From Reinekea sp. G2M2-21 (GTDB taxonomy: Bacteria; Pseudomonadota; Gammaproteobacteria; Pseudomonadales; Natronospirillaceae), in assembly GCF_015687175.1 (NCBI RefSeq), contig NZ_JADPQG010000007.1, positions 62,001 to 126,000 of the forward strand: DNA of 64,000 nucleotides, given 5' to 3'. A model generated the notes under the pieces. The model was given only the letters and a program-made list of their open reading frames with translations, searched no databases and was not told the origin of the DNA. Below are positions 1-9,271 of this stretch, piece by piece. Within the stretch, counting starts at the first letter, position 1. Each line of letters starts with the position of its first letter. The translations under genes were made by a program, and so were the position numbers.

Positions 1-64
1 CCGTAGGTCTTTGTAACTGTTTTGCTCTGTATTCTCTTCATATGCATTTGGGGAGATTCAACAC

Positions 65-1270
65 ATGGCATCACAGATAACTGTCAGTGACGTGTTTCGT
101 GAAAAACTAAACATTGATGCTTTCAACAATACGGTTACTGTCACAGAGCAGCTACATTCTAAGCTCTATGCGCAGGTCAAGAATGTCATTAACCGCCTAG
201 GTGGTAAATGGCAAGGCCAAAAAGGCTACTTTCAATTTGTAGGGCGTCCAGCAGAAGAGCTAATTGCTCGCGCGTTGGAGACAGGTACACGCCGGCTCAA
301 TAAATTTCACTATTACCCAACACCAAAATCTGTATTTGATTTTATAGTTGAATGGACCTCGTTGAATTATGTGGGTTGTTCAGATAGTCCAACTCGCGTT
401 CTTGAGCCCAGTTGCGGTGAAGGCGGATTGATAACTGAGCTGCAAGCCTTAGCAGAAAAAGACGGGCGTAACTTTCAAATTGAAGCATATGAGATCGACC
501 CACTAAACGCGCTCATGGCTGAACAGACTGGCGTCAAGGTTACGCTTGCTAATTTCCTTGAGGTTGAGCCTGAACCGGTCTTTGATCTGGTGGTCATGAA
601 TCCCCCTTTCGATAATATTTCCTATATCGATCACATTCAGCATGCACAGAAGTTTTTGGCACCTCATGGCGTACTAATTTCCGTAGTACCGACGAATTTT
701 ATCACTCGTTGGGTGAACAATGACCAGTGCCGATGGCTAATGGAACGTGCGGCCATGCAACGTGGTTCCACCCTTGATCCGCAAGATTATTTTGGCAAGA
801 ACACTTTTAAAGGTGTTTCGATAAACACCACTGTCATCGAAATCGAAAGCGAGCAGCGATACCAAGAGACACTGGCATCTCGAGCGCAAGCCCTTACGAA
901 CGAGTGGTACTGCGCTGCATCAAACGAAGATTTGCTGAAGACCGAGGTTATCTCCAGCTACCTGACTGATTTAGAAAATGATTCCTTAACCAAAGAACGC
1001 GGAAAGTCAATCTACAACAAAATGAACAAAGGTTTTGAGCGTATTTTGACTGTCTATGGGAACTCACTAAACGTAGCGTTTATGGATCGCGGCATGCTCG
1101 CCACTTTAGAAGAATGGGCGCCTCAGCTTGTTGAGTACATCCCAAAAATGAAAGCGCTTAAAGCAAGACTCACAGCCAACATGACGGCGAACAAAAAGCC
1201 CAATGTTGTACCGGCTGGGCCACCTATTGAAGAGCAAATCGATTTATTTGACTTCGATATCGCCGTTTAA
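65..1270 (+). CDS. Adenine-specific DNA methyltransferase-like protein
   Basis: Probable SAM-dependent DNA N6-adenine methyltransferase, 401 aa. The SAM-binding motif PSCGEGG is near residue 115 and the catalytic NPPF motif near residue 179; the order (motif I before motif IV) fits gamma-type N6-adenine enzymes. The first ~75 residues are a separate domain of unknown role. No restriction endonuclease is adjacent, so an orphan methylase with a protective or regulatory role is likely. The start has GGGGAGA about 9 nt upstream. TATTCT at 30-35 is where the -10 of an E-type promoter would fall, so the upstream arms may lie just outside the window. The DUF4942 gene follows after ~90 nt. Confidence 0.85.
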   Translation: MASQITVSDVFREKLNIDAFNNTVTVTEQLHSKLYAQVKNVINRLGGKWQGQKGYFQFVGRPAEELIARALETGTRRLNKFHYYPTPKSVFDFIVEWTSLNYVGCSDSPTRVLEPSCGEGGLITELQALAEKDGRNFQIEAYEIDPLNALMAEQTGVKVTLANFLEVEPEPVFDLVVMNPPFDNISYIDHIQHAQKFLAPHGVLISVVPTNFITRWVNNDQCRWLMERAAMQRGSTLDPQDYFGKNTFKGVSINTTVIEIESEQRYQETLASRAQALTNEWYCAASNEDLLKTEVISSYLTDLENDSLTKERGKSIYNKMNKGFERILTVYGNSLNVAFMDRGMLATLEEWAPQLVEYIPKMKALKARLTANMTANKKPNVVPAGPPIEEQIDLFDFDIAV

Positions 1271-1357
1271 CCCTTTTAGATTCGACTGGGCTTGCCTCCC
1301 CTTAGCGACACTGCTCAGTTAAATCGACCAATATTTCAATTGTCGGATAAAGCACTA

Positions 1358-2236
1358 ATGAACAACACGGATAATACTTCATTCATCATTTCAAGCTTAC
1401 CTTGCACTGGCGATGCGATATTGTCAGAGCTTGCTGACAATCGTGAGCGCGCAGAACTTTTGGTAAATCGCATTGCCTTTGCCCTAGATGAGCTCGATGG
1501 TTTGTTAACGCGCCACTGCCCAGTATTAGAAAAAGCGGTACCGGCTGGGCTTGTCAAGAAGGTAAAGGAAAGCCTATTTGGCGCATATGAAGTTTCTTTT
1601 GAACGCGATGCATTTAAGAAGCGAACGGCCAAAGCTCTCAATGCCCTGTTTTGGGAATCGGCATTAACTTCGAGCAAGCTCAATGCTCTTCATACTTTCC
1701 ACGAGCGAGAGAATCTAATCAAAGATATTCAGGCCGGTAACTGTCCTGCTTTTGATCGAGACACTTTGTTTAGTACCGTGGCTGATCAGATTACTAATCG
1801 CTGGGCAACATTTGTCGGCACCGTAATTGAAACATTTGATTCGCTTGATCGATCCATGGTCACGAATGATGGTATTCGTTTCGGCAATAAAATCATTTTG
1901 TCTGATATGTACCAAAAAGACAGTTGGACAACCAACCACTTCAGTGACAGCGAAGACCGATTTACCGACTTATACCGCATCTTCATGGTACTCGACAGCA
2001 AAGACCCCACCAGCGTCTACAAAGCTGGACATCTCATTAAAGAGGCGCGGGCGTGGGAACAAGATGATGATTGGAAAGACCTTGAATACTTTCGAGTTAA
2101 AAAATTTGACAACGGTAATTTGCATGTCGTTTTTCATAACGTTGATTTTGTCGAACGGCTGAACTTAATCATCGCGAAGCATGGCGAACATTTGTTAGGC
2201 AAGCGCAATGCAAAAGCTTCGAAGGGGGTTCAATAA
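1358..2236 (+). CDS. DUF4942-like protein
   Basis: 292 aa. The C-terminal half (from about residue 110) resembles DUF4942, including the end motif FDNGNLHVVFHNVDFVERLN. As I recall, in other plasmids and genomic islands DUF4942 is often fused to or beside a DNA methylase, which matches the methylase just upstream here. Function is unknown; a partner of the methylase is an inference. A TTG start at 1292 is possible in the same frame, but it would run into the upstream gene's trailer and has no better ribosome site, so ATG 1358 is preferred. Confidence 0.75.
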   Translation: MNNTDNTSFIISSLPCTGDAILSELADNRERAELLVNRIAFALDELDGLLTRHCPVLEKAVPAGLVKKVKESLFGAYEVSFERDAFKKRTAKALNALFWESALTSSKLNALHTFHERENLIKDIQAGNCPAFDRDTLFSTVADQITNRWATFVGTVIETFDSLDRSMVTNDGIRFGNKIILSDMYQKDSWTTNHFSDSEDRFTDLYRIFMVLDSKDPTSVYKAGHLIKEARAWEQDDDWKDLEYFRVKKFDNGNLHVVFHNVDFVERLNLIIAKHGEHLLGKRNAKASKGVQ

Positions 2237-2239
2237 GTC

Positions 2240-2824
2240 ATGTGTACTTTTGCAAGCCAATTCATACGTTGGATGAGTCCCAATCAAGACATTAGTTCGG
2301 AGCACTACGGCGCAAATTCACTTACCAATGAGGACGACGTTATGCGCGCGCTTATTGCTGGAGTTGCGGCCGGATTGTATGACCCTCTCCATTGTAAGTG
2401 GACGGATGATGGATATAACTTCATCGCTCAGTTTCTATACCATGATGCATGGATCGCGGCGATTGAATCTGCAGTTATGCGAGGAGAGCGTGTCATTGCA
2501 GGTTCACCAGGTTATGTCGTTCACGGTGAGCCGGGCAGGATGTTAATCACGTTCGAACCGAATGGATATACAATCGGGTTAACTAATCGAAATGTTCAAG
2601 TGCTGAATGGTAGTTCGTTTTATATAGAGTCCCCGGATGGTGCCACCAAGCAAATTGGTTATGGCTATCAAAGCGATTTTCAGACAGGTTCTGTGACAAT
2701 AACTAGCCCTGACATAGAACTTAGCATTACTGATGAGGTAATGGCTATCGTTCGAAAAGAAGACAGATCGCTAAGCAAAACGGGCGAGGTCAGTATTACT
2801 ACTTCACATGAGCTGCAAGCATGA
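2240..2824 (+). CDS. Hypothetical protein
   Basis: 194 aa, not recognised. No membrane segment or signal peptide is visible. It starts 3 nt after the DUF4942 stop with an AGGGGG Shine-Dalgarno, and its stop overlaps the next start (ATGA), so 1358-3117 is one translationally coupled unit. Confidence 0.7.
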   Translation: MCTFASQFIRWMSPNQDISSEHYGANSLTNEDDVMRALIAGVAAGLYDPLHCKWTDDGYNFIAQFLYHDAWIAAIESAVMRGERVIAGSPGYVVHGEPGRMLITFEPNGYTIGLTNRNVQVLNGSSFYIESPDGATKQIGYGYQSDFQTGSVTITSPDIELSITDEVMAIVRKEDRSLSKTGEVSITTSHELQA

Positions 2825-3117
2825 ACGTTACCTATCGTGCGGAAAACCACGAAAACGTCGAACGTTTTCACTCTGAGCTTAAGAAGGCTCATATCCCTTT
2901 TTCAAGTACACAAAAAGAGCACCCAACAAGCTTAGAAGTGTTTGTAGAACTCAAAGTGCCTGAAAACGCATTCAATACGCTTTTAAAACTGGCATCCAAA
3001 ACCAGTGGCGGAAACTTAATTTTCGAGACTCTCTGGATTAATGGCCATCTTAGAAAGCCGAAAAACAGGAAGACTGAATTAATCGTGACGTCGATGTCAC
3101 CGGTTAGAACACAATGA
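2821..3117 (+). CDS. Hypothetical small protein
   Basis: 98 aa, soluble and basic at the C-terminus, not recognised. Its ATGA overlap with the preceding gene implies coupled translation. It lies between the DUF4942 gene and a second DNA methyltransferase. Confidence 0.65.
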   Translation: MNVTYRAENHENVERFHSELKKAHIPFSSTQKEHPTSLEVFVELKVPENAFNTLLKLASKTSGGNLIFETLWINGHLRKPKNRKTELIVTSMSPVRTQ

Positions 3118-3141
3118 ACCTTTACTCAGGTTGGAAACTCA

Positions 3142-4191
3142 ATGACGAAACAACTTAGTCTATTCGATACTTTTGAGGCGCTGCCCGATGGGGTCTTCAG
3201 CAATAAAGAGCTTTACCAAGCTGTAGCAGATCGATTTAAGGTGGGGCAATCTGATGTAAATCAGGACGTTGACGGAGTGAAGGTTTGGAAGCGCCGGCGC
3301 CGCTACGATCTGCAAGGCTTGAAACTGCGCGGACTTGTAGAACGAGTCGGAAATGATGCATGGACACGTACTGGACCAAAGTCCGAGTTTCATACCATGA
3401 TTGGCTCCCAAGTGATGCTTGCTTACTCCACCGAATTGGGCTGTGCCCTGTGGGGCTCTGCAACAAACGTAGCTGAAAGCATTGATGAGCCTATTCACTT
3501 GATGTTTACAAGTCCGCCCTATCCTTTGGCTGTTCAGAGGAATTACGGTCAAGGCCCACGCGATTCTAGGGTCTATATCGATTGGCTAATGAGTGCCCTT
3601 GAGCCAGTAGTGAAAAGGCTGGCGCCCGGGGGTACGATCGCTCTGAATCTTGGGCATGACGTTTTCTCCAATGGCTCGCCAGGGCGCTCTACTTATAAAG
3701 AGCGTCTTATTATTGAGATAGAAGATAATCTCGGATTGATCTTCATGGACTCAATCATTTGGATATCGAACAAAATGCCAGGCCCCGCTCAATGGGCGCA
3801 GAAAAATACCATGCAGCTGTATGCTGGATACGAGCCGATCATATGGTTTACAAACGATCCGATTCGCTCATTGGCAGACAACACCAGAATTTCAACTTTA
3901 GATGGGGCTCTGAATCGAAATGTATGGCACATCGGCAATGTATGCGCGAAGGGCCGAGCGCTATCTAAACAAGCGCCGCAACATAGATTGCCAGTGCATC
4001 AGGCGATGATGCCATCAAAGCTGGCGAGAACAGCTATTGAGTTTTGGACAACCCCGGGGCAACTGGTCGTTGATCTGTTTTCAGGCACAAATACCACGGG
4101 CACTGAAGCCGAACTACTGAATCGACGTTGGATTGCCGGTGACATCCATCGCGAAAACCTTGAACTGGGTCTTTTAAGGCTCGCATCTTAG
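3142..4191 (+). CDS. N4-cytosine/N6-adenine DNA methyltransferase (TSPPY type)
   Basis: 349 aa. Residues ~1-75 look like a winged-helix or coupling domain rich in charged residues. The catalytic TSPPY motif is near residue 123 and the SAM-binding DLFSGTNTTG near residue 310; motif IV before motif I is the beta-class order. TSPPY is common in N4-cytosine enzymes but also occurs in N6-adenine ones, so the methylated base is uncertain. No cognate nuclease is adjacent. AGGTTGG precedes the ATG. Confidence 0.85.
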   Translation: MTKQLSLFDTFEALPDGVFSNKELYQAVADRFKVGQSDVNQDVDGVKVWKRRRRYDLQGLKLRGLVERVGNDAWTRTGPKSEFHTMIGSQVMLAYSTELGCALWGSATNVAESIDEPIHLMFTSPPYPLAVQRNYGQGPRDSRVYIDWLMSALEPVVKRLAPGGTIALNLGHDVFSNGSPGRSTYKERLIIEIEDNLGLIFMDSIIWISNKMPGPAQWAQKNTMQLYAGYEPIIWFTNDPIRSLADNTRISTLDGALNRNVWHIGNVCAKGRALSKQAPQHRLPVHQAMMPSKLARTAIEFWTTPGQLVVDLFSGTNTTGTEAELLNRRWIAGDIHRENLELGLLRLAS

Positions 4192-4209
4192 TCGGAACCG
4201 GCTAATAAG

Positions 4210-4280
4210 GGCGAAAAACAATAGGTCGCCGTGGGGTAAATAAATGTTGCTGGGGTTAGCCTAAAGGAGTTAAGTATCAT
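4210..4280 (+). promoter_or_regulatory. E element 1 (bipartite promoter)
   Basis: Degenerate arms GGCGA (4210) and GTCGC (4225) with a 10-nt spacer containing ACAATA; -10 TATCAT at 4275, 46 nt after the second arm. It precedes the gene at 4316. I found it by predicting the spacing from the other copies. Confidence 0.6.
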
Positions 4281-4315
4281 ATCTGCAACTTAGATAGGCA
4301 TTGGTGGAATTGAAA

Positions 4316-4624
4316 ATGATTGGACGCACAAAGGTTGTAGTGAAGGCTAAATCAAAGATGTTGCCGAGCCAGACAGAAATGGCGGCCATCCTGAACGGTG
4401 ACCATATGGGGCATATTATGGATTTGAGCAAGAAACTTAAGGCGTTCAAGTCGCAACACATGATTAAACGGATGCACATCAGCCAAAAACGGAAGTCCCT
4501 CGCGTCTGCGCTGAAGGATTTTAAGGATTTGTATAGCGTTGATGAGTATTTCTTAACTACCCGAGTTGGTGATCACTATCGGGACGACAGTGTTGAAGTG
4601 TTTTACACAACGACTGGAGGATAG
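4316..4624 (+). CDS. Hypothetical basic protein
   Basis: 102 aa, lysine-rich in residues 1-65, not recognised; charge alone would allow nucleic-acid binding. ATG 4316 has GGTGGA 7 nt upstream, better than the in-frame TTG at 4301. First gene of the E1 unit. Confidence 0.65.
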   Translation: MIGRTKVVVKAKSKMLPSQTEMAAILNGDHMGHIMDLSKKLKAFKSQHMIKRMHISQKRKSLASALKDFKDLYSVDEYFLTTRVGDHYRDDSVEVFYTTTGG

Positions 4625-4628
4625 AGTC

Positions 4629-4754
4629 ATGGCACACAACCCAGTGGCAAAGAACGTATTTAAGTTTTACAAGCCATATCAGCACGAAACCAAGAAAGCC
4701 AAGCTCAAGCGAGGCTATCGTAAGCATAAGGCCCGTGGTGTAAACGATGGGTAA
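4629..4754 (+). CDS. Small very basic protein
   Basis: 41 aa, rich in Lys, Arg and His. CTGGAGG lies about 7 nt before the ATG and the gap to the previous gene is only 4 nt, which supports a real gene despite its size. Function unknown. Confidence 0.6.
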   Translation: MAHNPVAKNVFKFYKPYQHETKKAKLKRGYRKHKARGVNDG

Positions 4755-4813
4755 GTGCAGTTTATTAATGATCTCAACATTGACTTTAATTCACATTACC
4801 CTGGACAGCACTC

Positions 4814-5038
4814 ATGGGAACATTTAAACATTGCCAACGTAGTCAAACGATCCGTGAAACCGAAACCAATGCAGCCATTGCAGTTCATGTAGATAATCGA
4901 TGGGTCTTAGACGTAGATCCTACTGCTGGGGAAATTGCCGCCACTACGGCATTTGCAACCCTTTATAAGCGACCAGACAAGCGATATTTAGGCGGTGCCC
5001 AGTTGGTGAGTTATCTGAATAAATCGCTCCAGCACTGA
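4814..5038 (+). CDS. Hypothetical small protein
   Basis: 74 aa, not recognised, soluble. Third gene of the E1 unit. The ribosome site is weak. A short C/G-rich inverted repeat follows at about 5058-5078 without a clear T-run. Confidence 0.5.
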   Translation: MGTFKHCQRSQTIRETETNAAIAVHVDNRWVLDVDPTAGEIAATTAFATLYKRPDKRYLGGAQLVSYLNKSLQH

Positions 5039-5171
5039 AGCTTTCAGTCTAAGAGTTAATCCTCGGAGTCCTCCGGGGCCTAACAGTGGACCTGAAAAAA
5101 CTCTTTATATTGATATTTTATCTTTTTTTTCCTACACTCCGTTTAATTTCATGAAGTGTAAGGAATTCCTC

Positions 5172-5645
5172 ATGTCCGGACTCCAGACCTCATTAGATAA
5201 AGCAATAGACTCAGGGCTCCTATATGTGCGCTCGGACTATAACAACCTAATGGAGTGGATGAACACTGTAAGGCAATTCGATACATATATTTTCGTAGAT
5301 CAAGCCACACACATTGCCGGCCATCAAAACGCAGTCGTTACAGTATTCGATAATTTGCGAGAGCTTATTATAACGCCGATCAGCAAATTAACCCGTGATG
5401 AACTTCATTTTATGAATAGGTGCTACCAACTGCTCTGTTTGGGAACCAAAAACAGAACGGTCGATCTCATTCAACTTAAGCAAGCTTTGAATAAGCGCCA
5501 GCAATCCTTGCTTGGTAGCTTTATTGCGCCTGGCCATACAGTTTCTGGACATAGCAAATTAGTTAGAGGTGACGAGCTTCGCTTCCTGCAGGTTGAGCGT
5601 CGAATCCCGGCTATCGAGGATCAGCGTTTGAATTTTTTCCGGTAG
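5172..5645 (+). CDS. Hypothetical protein
   Basis: 157 aa, soluble, not recognised. ATG 5172 is chosen over ATG 5151 because AAGGA lies 7 nt upstream. The AT-rich stretch at 5090-5150 could hold its promoter, but no E element is present. A membrane-protein gene follows after 6 nt. Confidence 0.6.
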   Translation: MSGLQTSLDKAIDSGLLYVRSDYNNLMEWMNTVRQFDTYIFVDQATHIAGHQNAVVTVFDNLRELIITPISKLTRDELHFMNRCYQLLCLGTKNRTVDLIQLKQALNKRQQSLLGSFIAPGHTVSGHSKLVRGDELRFLQVERRIPAIEDQRLNFFR

Positions 5646-5651
5646 TTTCTA

Positions 5652-5990
5652 ATGAATAATACCGAGCTCATGAGTCATCCAATCTTTACCTCTTGGAATT
5701 ACGTCCTACAAATTGAGTTGAATGTACTTTCCATTTTTTCAGTTCTTTTATTTGCAGCATTCTTTTATAGATTTCGCAGGATATACCTAATCGCAGCCGT
5801 CGTGCCAATGTCTTTATTTGTTGCCAGCCTGCAGGTCTTTACCTGGGCTTTGGATAGCATTCGGTTTACATCTATTGGACTCACCTTGCTGATACTTTGT
5901 CAGCAAGCCATCGTTGCTGCGGTTGTTACTTTTTTTATGCCAGTCGTTAAGTACATTGTGAAACGACTGGTATCGGTTTTAATGCCGTGA
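5652..5990 (+). CDS. Small integral membrane protein
   Basis: 112 aa with three hydrophobic segments (about residues 22-40, 45-65 and 78-100), so an inner-membrane location is likely. Probably co-transcribed with the gene ending at 5645. Family not recognised. Confidence 0.6.
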   Translation: MNNTELMSHPIFTSWNYVLQIELNVLSIFSVLLFAAFFYRFRRIYLIAAVVPMSLFVASLQVFTWALDSIRFTSIGLTLLILCQQAIVAAVVTFFMPVVKYIVKRLVSVLMP

Positions 5991-5998
5991 ATTTGAAA

Positions 5999-6071
5999 GG
6001 CGCATAAACCAATAAGGCGCCTACTTTGCAAGTCAGTGTAGTGGGGTAATTTACCGTCTGATACTTAACAA
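5999..6071 (+). promoter_or_regulatory. E element 2
   Basis: Two GGCGC arms with a 12-nt spacer. The -10 is less clear: TAACAA at 6066 fits the usual 46-nt offset; GATACT at 6060 is a better box but too close. The leader to the gene at 6244 is unusually long and contains an inverted repeat GTCCCC...GGGGAC near 6200-6222. Confidence 0.55.
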
Positions 6072-6243
6072 TACCTCTGGACATCGACAAAAGGCAGTTG
6101 GGAACTAGAAATCCTGCGTTTCATTTACTGCATAAGTCGATAAATGAATCTGAGAGTAACGCTGTTAGTTACTCAAGGTGTCGTAAGCAAAGCAAAAGTG
6201 TCCCCAGTGAGTCGTCGGGGACTTACTTGCAGAGGTGTTTAAA

Positions 6244-6519
6244 ATGAAAAAACAGAATCAAGTTAAGTCAGATGTTGTGACTCAAAAAATGTCAGATGGT
6301 CGGGTTCGCGTAGTATCACCTCACCGGTATTCCCTGGTTGTCGATGCCGCGAATCTTCTGAAACAAAGCTGGATCGTTAAGTTCGGCAACAGTGAGCTTA
6401 TTTATTTGCGGGGTGAAAAGAATTTAACCCGCGCAGTCGAGATTGCACAGAGTTTGGCGGCTCGGGTGAGATCTCCTGAAGTACAGAACTTTCGGGCGAT
6501 CCTGAGTGAGGTTCTGTAG
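6244..6519 (+). CDS. Hypothetical protein
   Basis: 91 aa, not recognised. ATG 6244 follows AGAGGTG with 7-nt spacing. The hairpin GTCCCC...GGGGAC just before this site could affect ribosome access (inference). Confidence 0.6.
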   Translation: MKKQNQVKSDVVTQKMSDGRVRVVSPHRYSLVVDAANLLKQSWIVKFGNSELIYLRGEKNLTRAVEIAQSLAARVRSPEVQNFRAILSEVL

Positions 6520-6551
6520 GAACGCTTCTTATATCGACAGGAGAAGATCGG

Positions 6552-7109
6552 GTGACAGCTCAACAATCGTTTGATGAGTCATTTTCCATTTTTGAAGATC
6601 GTGGCATCCAGCCAATTGTTTGGAAGCACGGAGGTATGGCTCGAATCCGCTGTAAGGGCTCGAGCTTTCAAACGGAAGATGGTCACCCTATTTCAGTACC
6701 AGAGCGAAGCCCAGATCGACCATGGTTAAAGCATCATACCAAAGTGGGTCGTGATGTTTTCACATTTAGGGCACTCCTACCATATCAGAAAAAGTTCGGT
6801 GTTGATTTTGACCTGGGCATTGACGTATTTGATTTTCCTGAGCTGTTTGACGCATCAGTTGATTGGGAGACACCTCGATTCGCCGGTGTTCGGGGTAAAA
6901 AAGCCTATGTGCTTATTGTTGAGTTTCCGGATAAGGAAACACGTTCAGACCGTTTCTCGGTCCGCTACACACTGTACTCTGCAGATGCTCGCTTTATTGA
7001 CGTCGCAAATCAATCTGTACTCGATATGCCGCTTAATGATAATTCGTTGATTGTGCAATCTGAAAAAGCTGGTTTTATGTCAGCAATGCTTGGCAACATT
7101 TTTTTATAA
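6552..7109 (+). CDS. Hypothetical protein
   Basis: 185 aa starting at GTG with AGGAGA upstream. Acidic, soluble, not recognised. Second gene of the E2 unit; its 3' end opens into a long gene-free stretch. Confidence 0.65.
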   Translation: MTAQQSFDESFSIFEDRGIQPIVWKHGGMARIRCKGSSFQTEDGHPISVPERSPDRPWLKHHTKVGRDVFTFRALLPYQKKFGVDFDLGIDVFDFPELFDASVDWETPRFAGVRGKKAYVLIVEFPDKETRSDRFSVRYTLYSADARFIDVANQSVLDMPLNDNSLIVQSEKAGFMSAMLGNIFL

Positions 7110-7672
7110 GTAGTTTTTTAGCAGTCACGCTGTAAACCCTCGCCCGAATAATTAATCATTGTACGTGGTAACGGGCGCTATCAGGGCGGGAAAAGGGCGG
7201 TGAGAAGTCACCGGCAGCGGGTTTTAAAACTACTCGCCGGCAATTGTTTCATGGGCTTCTCAACTCGGCTGCCCAGCAGAGTGAACATGTTGAAACCAGG
7301 AAGCATTATTATCCGTTTTGGGTGAATAATTCACTCAACGCCGGCAAGGCTAAATAGCGGTGCCTTTCTGGCAGATACTACTGGTATTTCCTAGACTAAT
7401 CATACATTCAATCCATGGTGGGCGGTTGTCTCACGATGGGATGGAAGGTAAAGAATGGCCATCCGCTGCCTGAATACTCCAGTGACAACGCACCTGTTCG
7501 CACACGTTTAGATTGCATTCCTGGGTATTGAATCCGCCTGCCTATCTTAATCAATCAAAAGGTTGATATTGCTTCGCTTAATACCTGGCCGGGTCCAGGG
7601 TGGGTACAGTGATCCCCATGATCCCTCGGCGAAATCTCAAGTACAGAGTCGAACTCTTTTATTGTAATAAGT
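7110..7672. other. Gene-free region with several potential hairpins
   Basis: No convincing ORF on either strand. Possible stems: CGCCCG 7141-7146 with CGGGCG 7172-7177; CGGTGA with TCACCG around 7198-7212; GGATGG with CCATCC around 7439-7464; CCTGG with CCAGG near 7584-7599. The density of pairing arms suggests a structured RNA or a decayed gene; I cannot assign a class. Confidence 0.4.
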
Positions 7673-7740
7673 GGCATAAACAATAAGGCCATTTCCGCTC
7701 TAAATTCGAAGGATTCCGGTGGCCTCCAATTCAGTATCGT
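7673..7740 (+). promoter_or_regulatory. E element 3 (degenerate)
   Basis: Arms reduced to GGCAT and GGCCA around ATAAACAATAA; TATCGT at 7735 as -10 (offset 44). It sits 98 nt before ATG 7771, the usual distance. Confidence 0.45.
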
Positions 7741-7770
7741 TATTCCACTACAATAATGGAGATACTGATT

Positions 7771-8748
7771 ATGAATGCTACTACACAGCCCTCGAGTGAA
7801 AACAATGTGCATCCGCTCGAAGAAATTATACGTGATTACCACGGCAAAAAGAGTTTTGCGGTAAAAATTCTCGATCTTCTTCTTGAAAAAGGTATGGATG
7901 CTAAAGGATATCTTGAAGGTGGTATAATTGCTGGACAGTCTGTTTCCAGTGCGATACTGGAACTACTTCAGTTGGACTTACGCGGCCAGTATAAAGACTT
8001 TGATGTCTTCTATACGCATCAATCCAAACTGATTGACAGCACCGTTACTCGACCTTTCAACCCTAAAGACGTCGCCAATCCACTGACCGCGCAAATTGAA
8101 CCGGTCTATTGCTCATATGGCGGTTTCACCGGTTTCGAGACCATCGACAAAGGTAAGTACCAGATTCGAGATAGTCAGACTGTCGGGAAGATGAACTACA
8201 TCCTGTTTAATATTCATCGATATAAAGAAACGGATCAAATGGAGGAAACCGCCACTACCCTACTGCAAGGATTTGATATCAATGCTGTCAAGGTGGCTCT
8301 ATTCAGAGACCCTAAGACTACTTTGCCGAAGTTGGTTGTCTGCGATGAGTACATGGACTTCATTAAAACAGGCACCCTCAAAGCGGTAACCGCCATCACC
8401 CCGCTTCGAACGCTATTACGTTTACTTAAGAAACAGCACGAGTTAAAGGCTGCGTCGTTGGATGAGGTGAGTTTTAACACGCTCTTGTCAATCTATCATA
8501 AACAGACACAGAACTTATCTCACAACGATCCTGAAGGCCCTTACTCGCTCAAAGGCAGTGTCGTGAGTGATATTTTTCTTTGTCAGCACCCCAAAAAAGT
8601 TCGCGCTAATTTCAGTAACTATTTTACTCTGGCTGAAATGCCACAAGAGCGTGTTGACTTCCAAATCGCCAACCACACTCGCTTTACACAGTTTCTGGTT
8701 AGGCGAGATATCCAATTGCCGGCAATCAAAGAAAGCTGGCCTGACTAA
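7771..8748 (+). CDS. Hypothetical protein, possible nucleotidyltransferase-like fold
   Basis: 325 aa. Residues ~45-75 (GGIIAGQSVSSAIL... then KDFDVFY) resemble the GG/GS plus D-x-D signature of nucleotidyltransferase folds; the resemblance is weak and the rest is unrecognised. ATG 7771 has GGAG 9 nt upstream, better than ATG 7756. First gene of the E3 unit, followed closely by a papain-like candidate. Confidence 0.6.
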   Translation: MNATTQPSSENNVHPLEEIIRDYHGKKSFAVKILDLLLEKGMDAKGYLEGGIIAGQSVSSAILELLQLDLRGQYKDFDVFYTHQSKLIDSTVTRPFNPKDVANPLTAQIEPVYCSYGGFTGFETIDKGKYQIRDSQTVGKMNYILFNIHRYKETDQMEETATTLLQGFDINAVKVALFRDPKTTLPKLVVCDEYMDFIKTGTLKAVTAITPLRTLLRLLKKQHELKAASLDEVSFNTLLSIYHKQTQNLSHNDPEGPYSLKGSVVSDIFLCQHPKKVRANFSNYFTLAEMPQERVDFQIANHTRFTQFLVRRDIQLPAIKESWPD

Positions 8749-8758
8749 TTTCAATTCA

Positions 8759-9211
8759 TTGATCGCCGTCTGCGACCCTGAAAGGCAAGCCGGATTGAAG
8801 ATCGACAGCGCAGACGGTGTTTGTGTCAATCAAATCACAAATCTAAGCACAGGCAAATCGGTAGGTGGCTTTGATTTTTTTGATGATGATGTCCCGTTTC
8901 TGACAAAGGATGAATCATGTCTCACCCACTCTATCTCTTTTCTTCTTGGTATTGACCGCGAGGTGGTTCCGGACTTCCATTTGATGGGCAGAGCTCATTG
9001 GAAGTCTGCTTTGGTTGATTGGATCGAATCGATCGGTAAAACAGTTTCAGCAAGCACTAATGCTCCTACAGGTCGATCAATTGCTGTTGGTAAGCATTCG
9101 AGTGGATTAAAACATGCGGTTGTCGTAAATAATGGTGAATTTGTGTTTGACCCAGACGATGATCAAGAGTTTTTGGACTCCATTGATTATTTCATCAGCG
9201 TGAATGATTGA
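8759..9211 (+). CDS. Papain-like (C39/BtrH-type) cysteine peptidase-fold protein
   Basis: About 150 aa. It shows a Cys (CLTHS), then WKSALVDWIESIGK, then a His (KHAVVVNNGEFVFDPD) followed by Asp. This Cys-His-Asp order is what is seen in papain-like and BtrH-like domains. The start is uncertain: TTG 8759 is the first start codon after the preceding gene, without a strong ribosome site; the frame is open further upstream but would overlap that gene. Likely co-expressed with 7771-8748. Confidence 0.55.
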   Translation: MIAVCDPERQAGLKIDSADGVCVNQITNLSTGKSVGGFDFFDDDVPFLTKDESCLTHSISFLLGIDREVVPDFHLMGRAHWKSALVDWIESIGKTVSASTNAPTGRSIAVGKHSSGLKHAVVVNNGEFVFDPDDDQEFLDSIDYFISVND

Positions 9212-9224
9212 CGATTTGCGAGCA

Positions 9225-9243
9225 CCCCAGCGCTGAGCTGGGG
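9225..9243 (+). terminator. Hairpin, probable terminator
   Basis: CCCCAGC, 5-nt loop, GCTGGGG, 14 nt after the stop codon; a T-run follows ~13 nt later, so termination may be weak. Confidence 0.5.
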
Positions 9244-9271
9244 CACCTACCTGTCATTTTTTGCGGTCATT

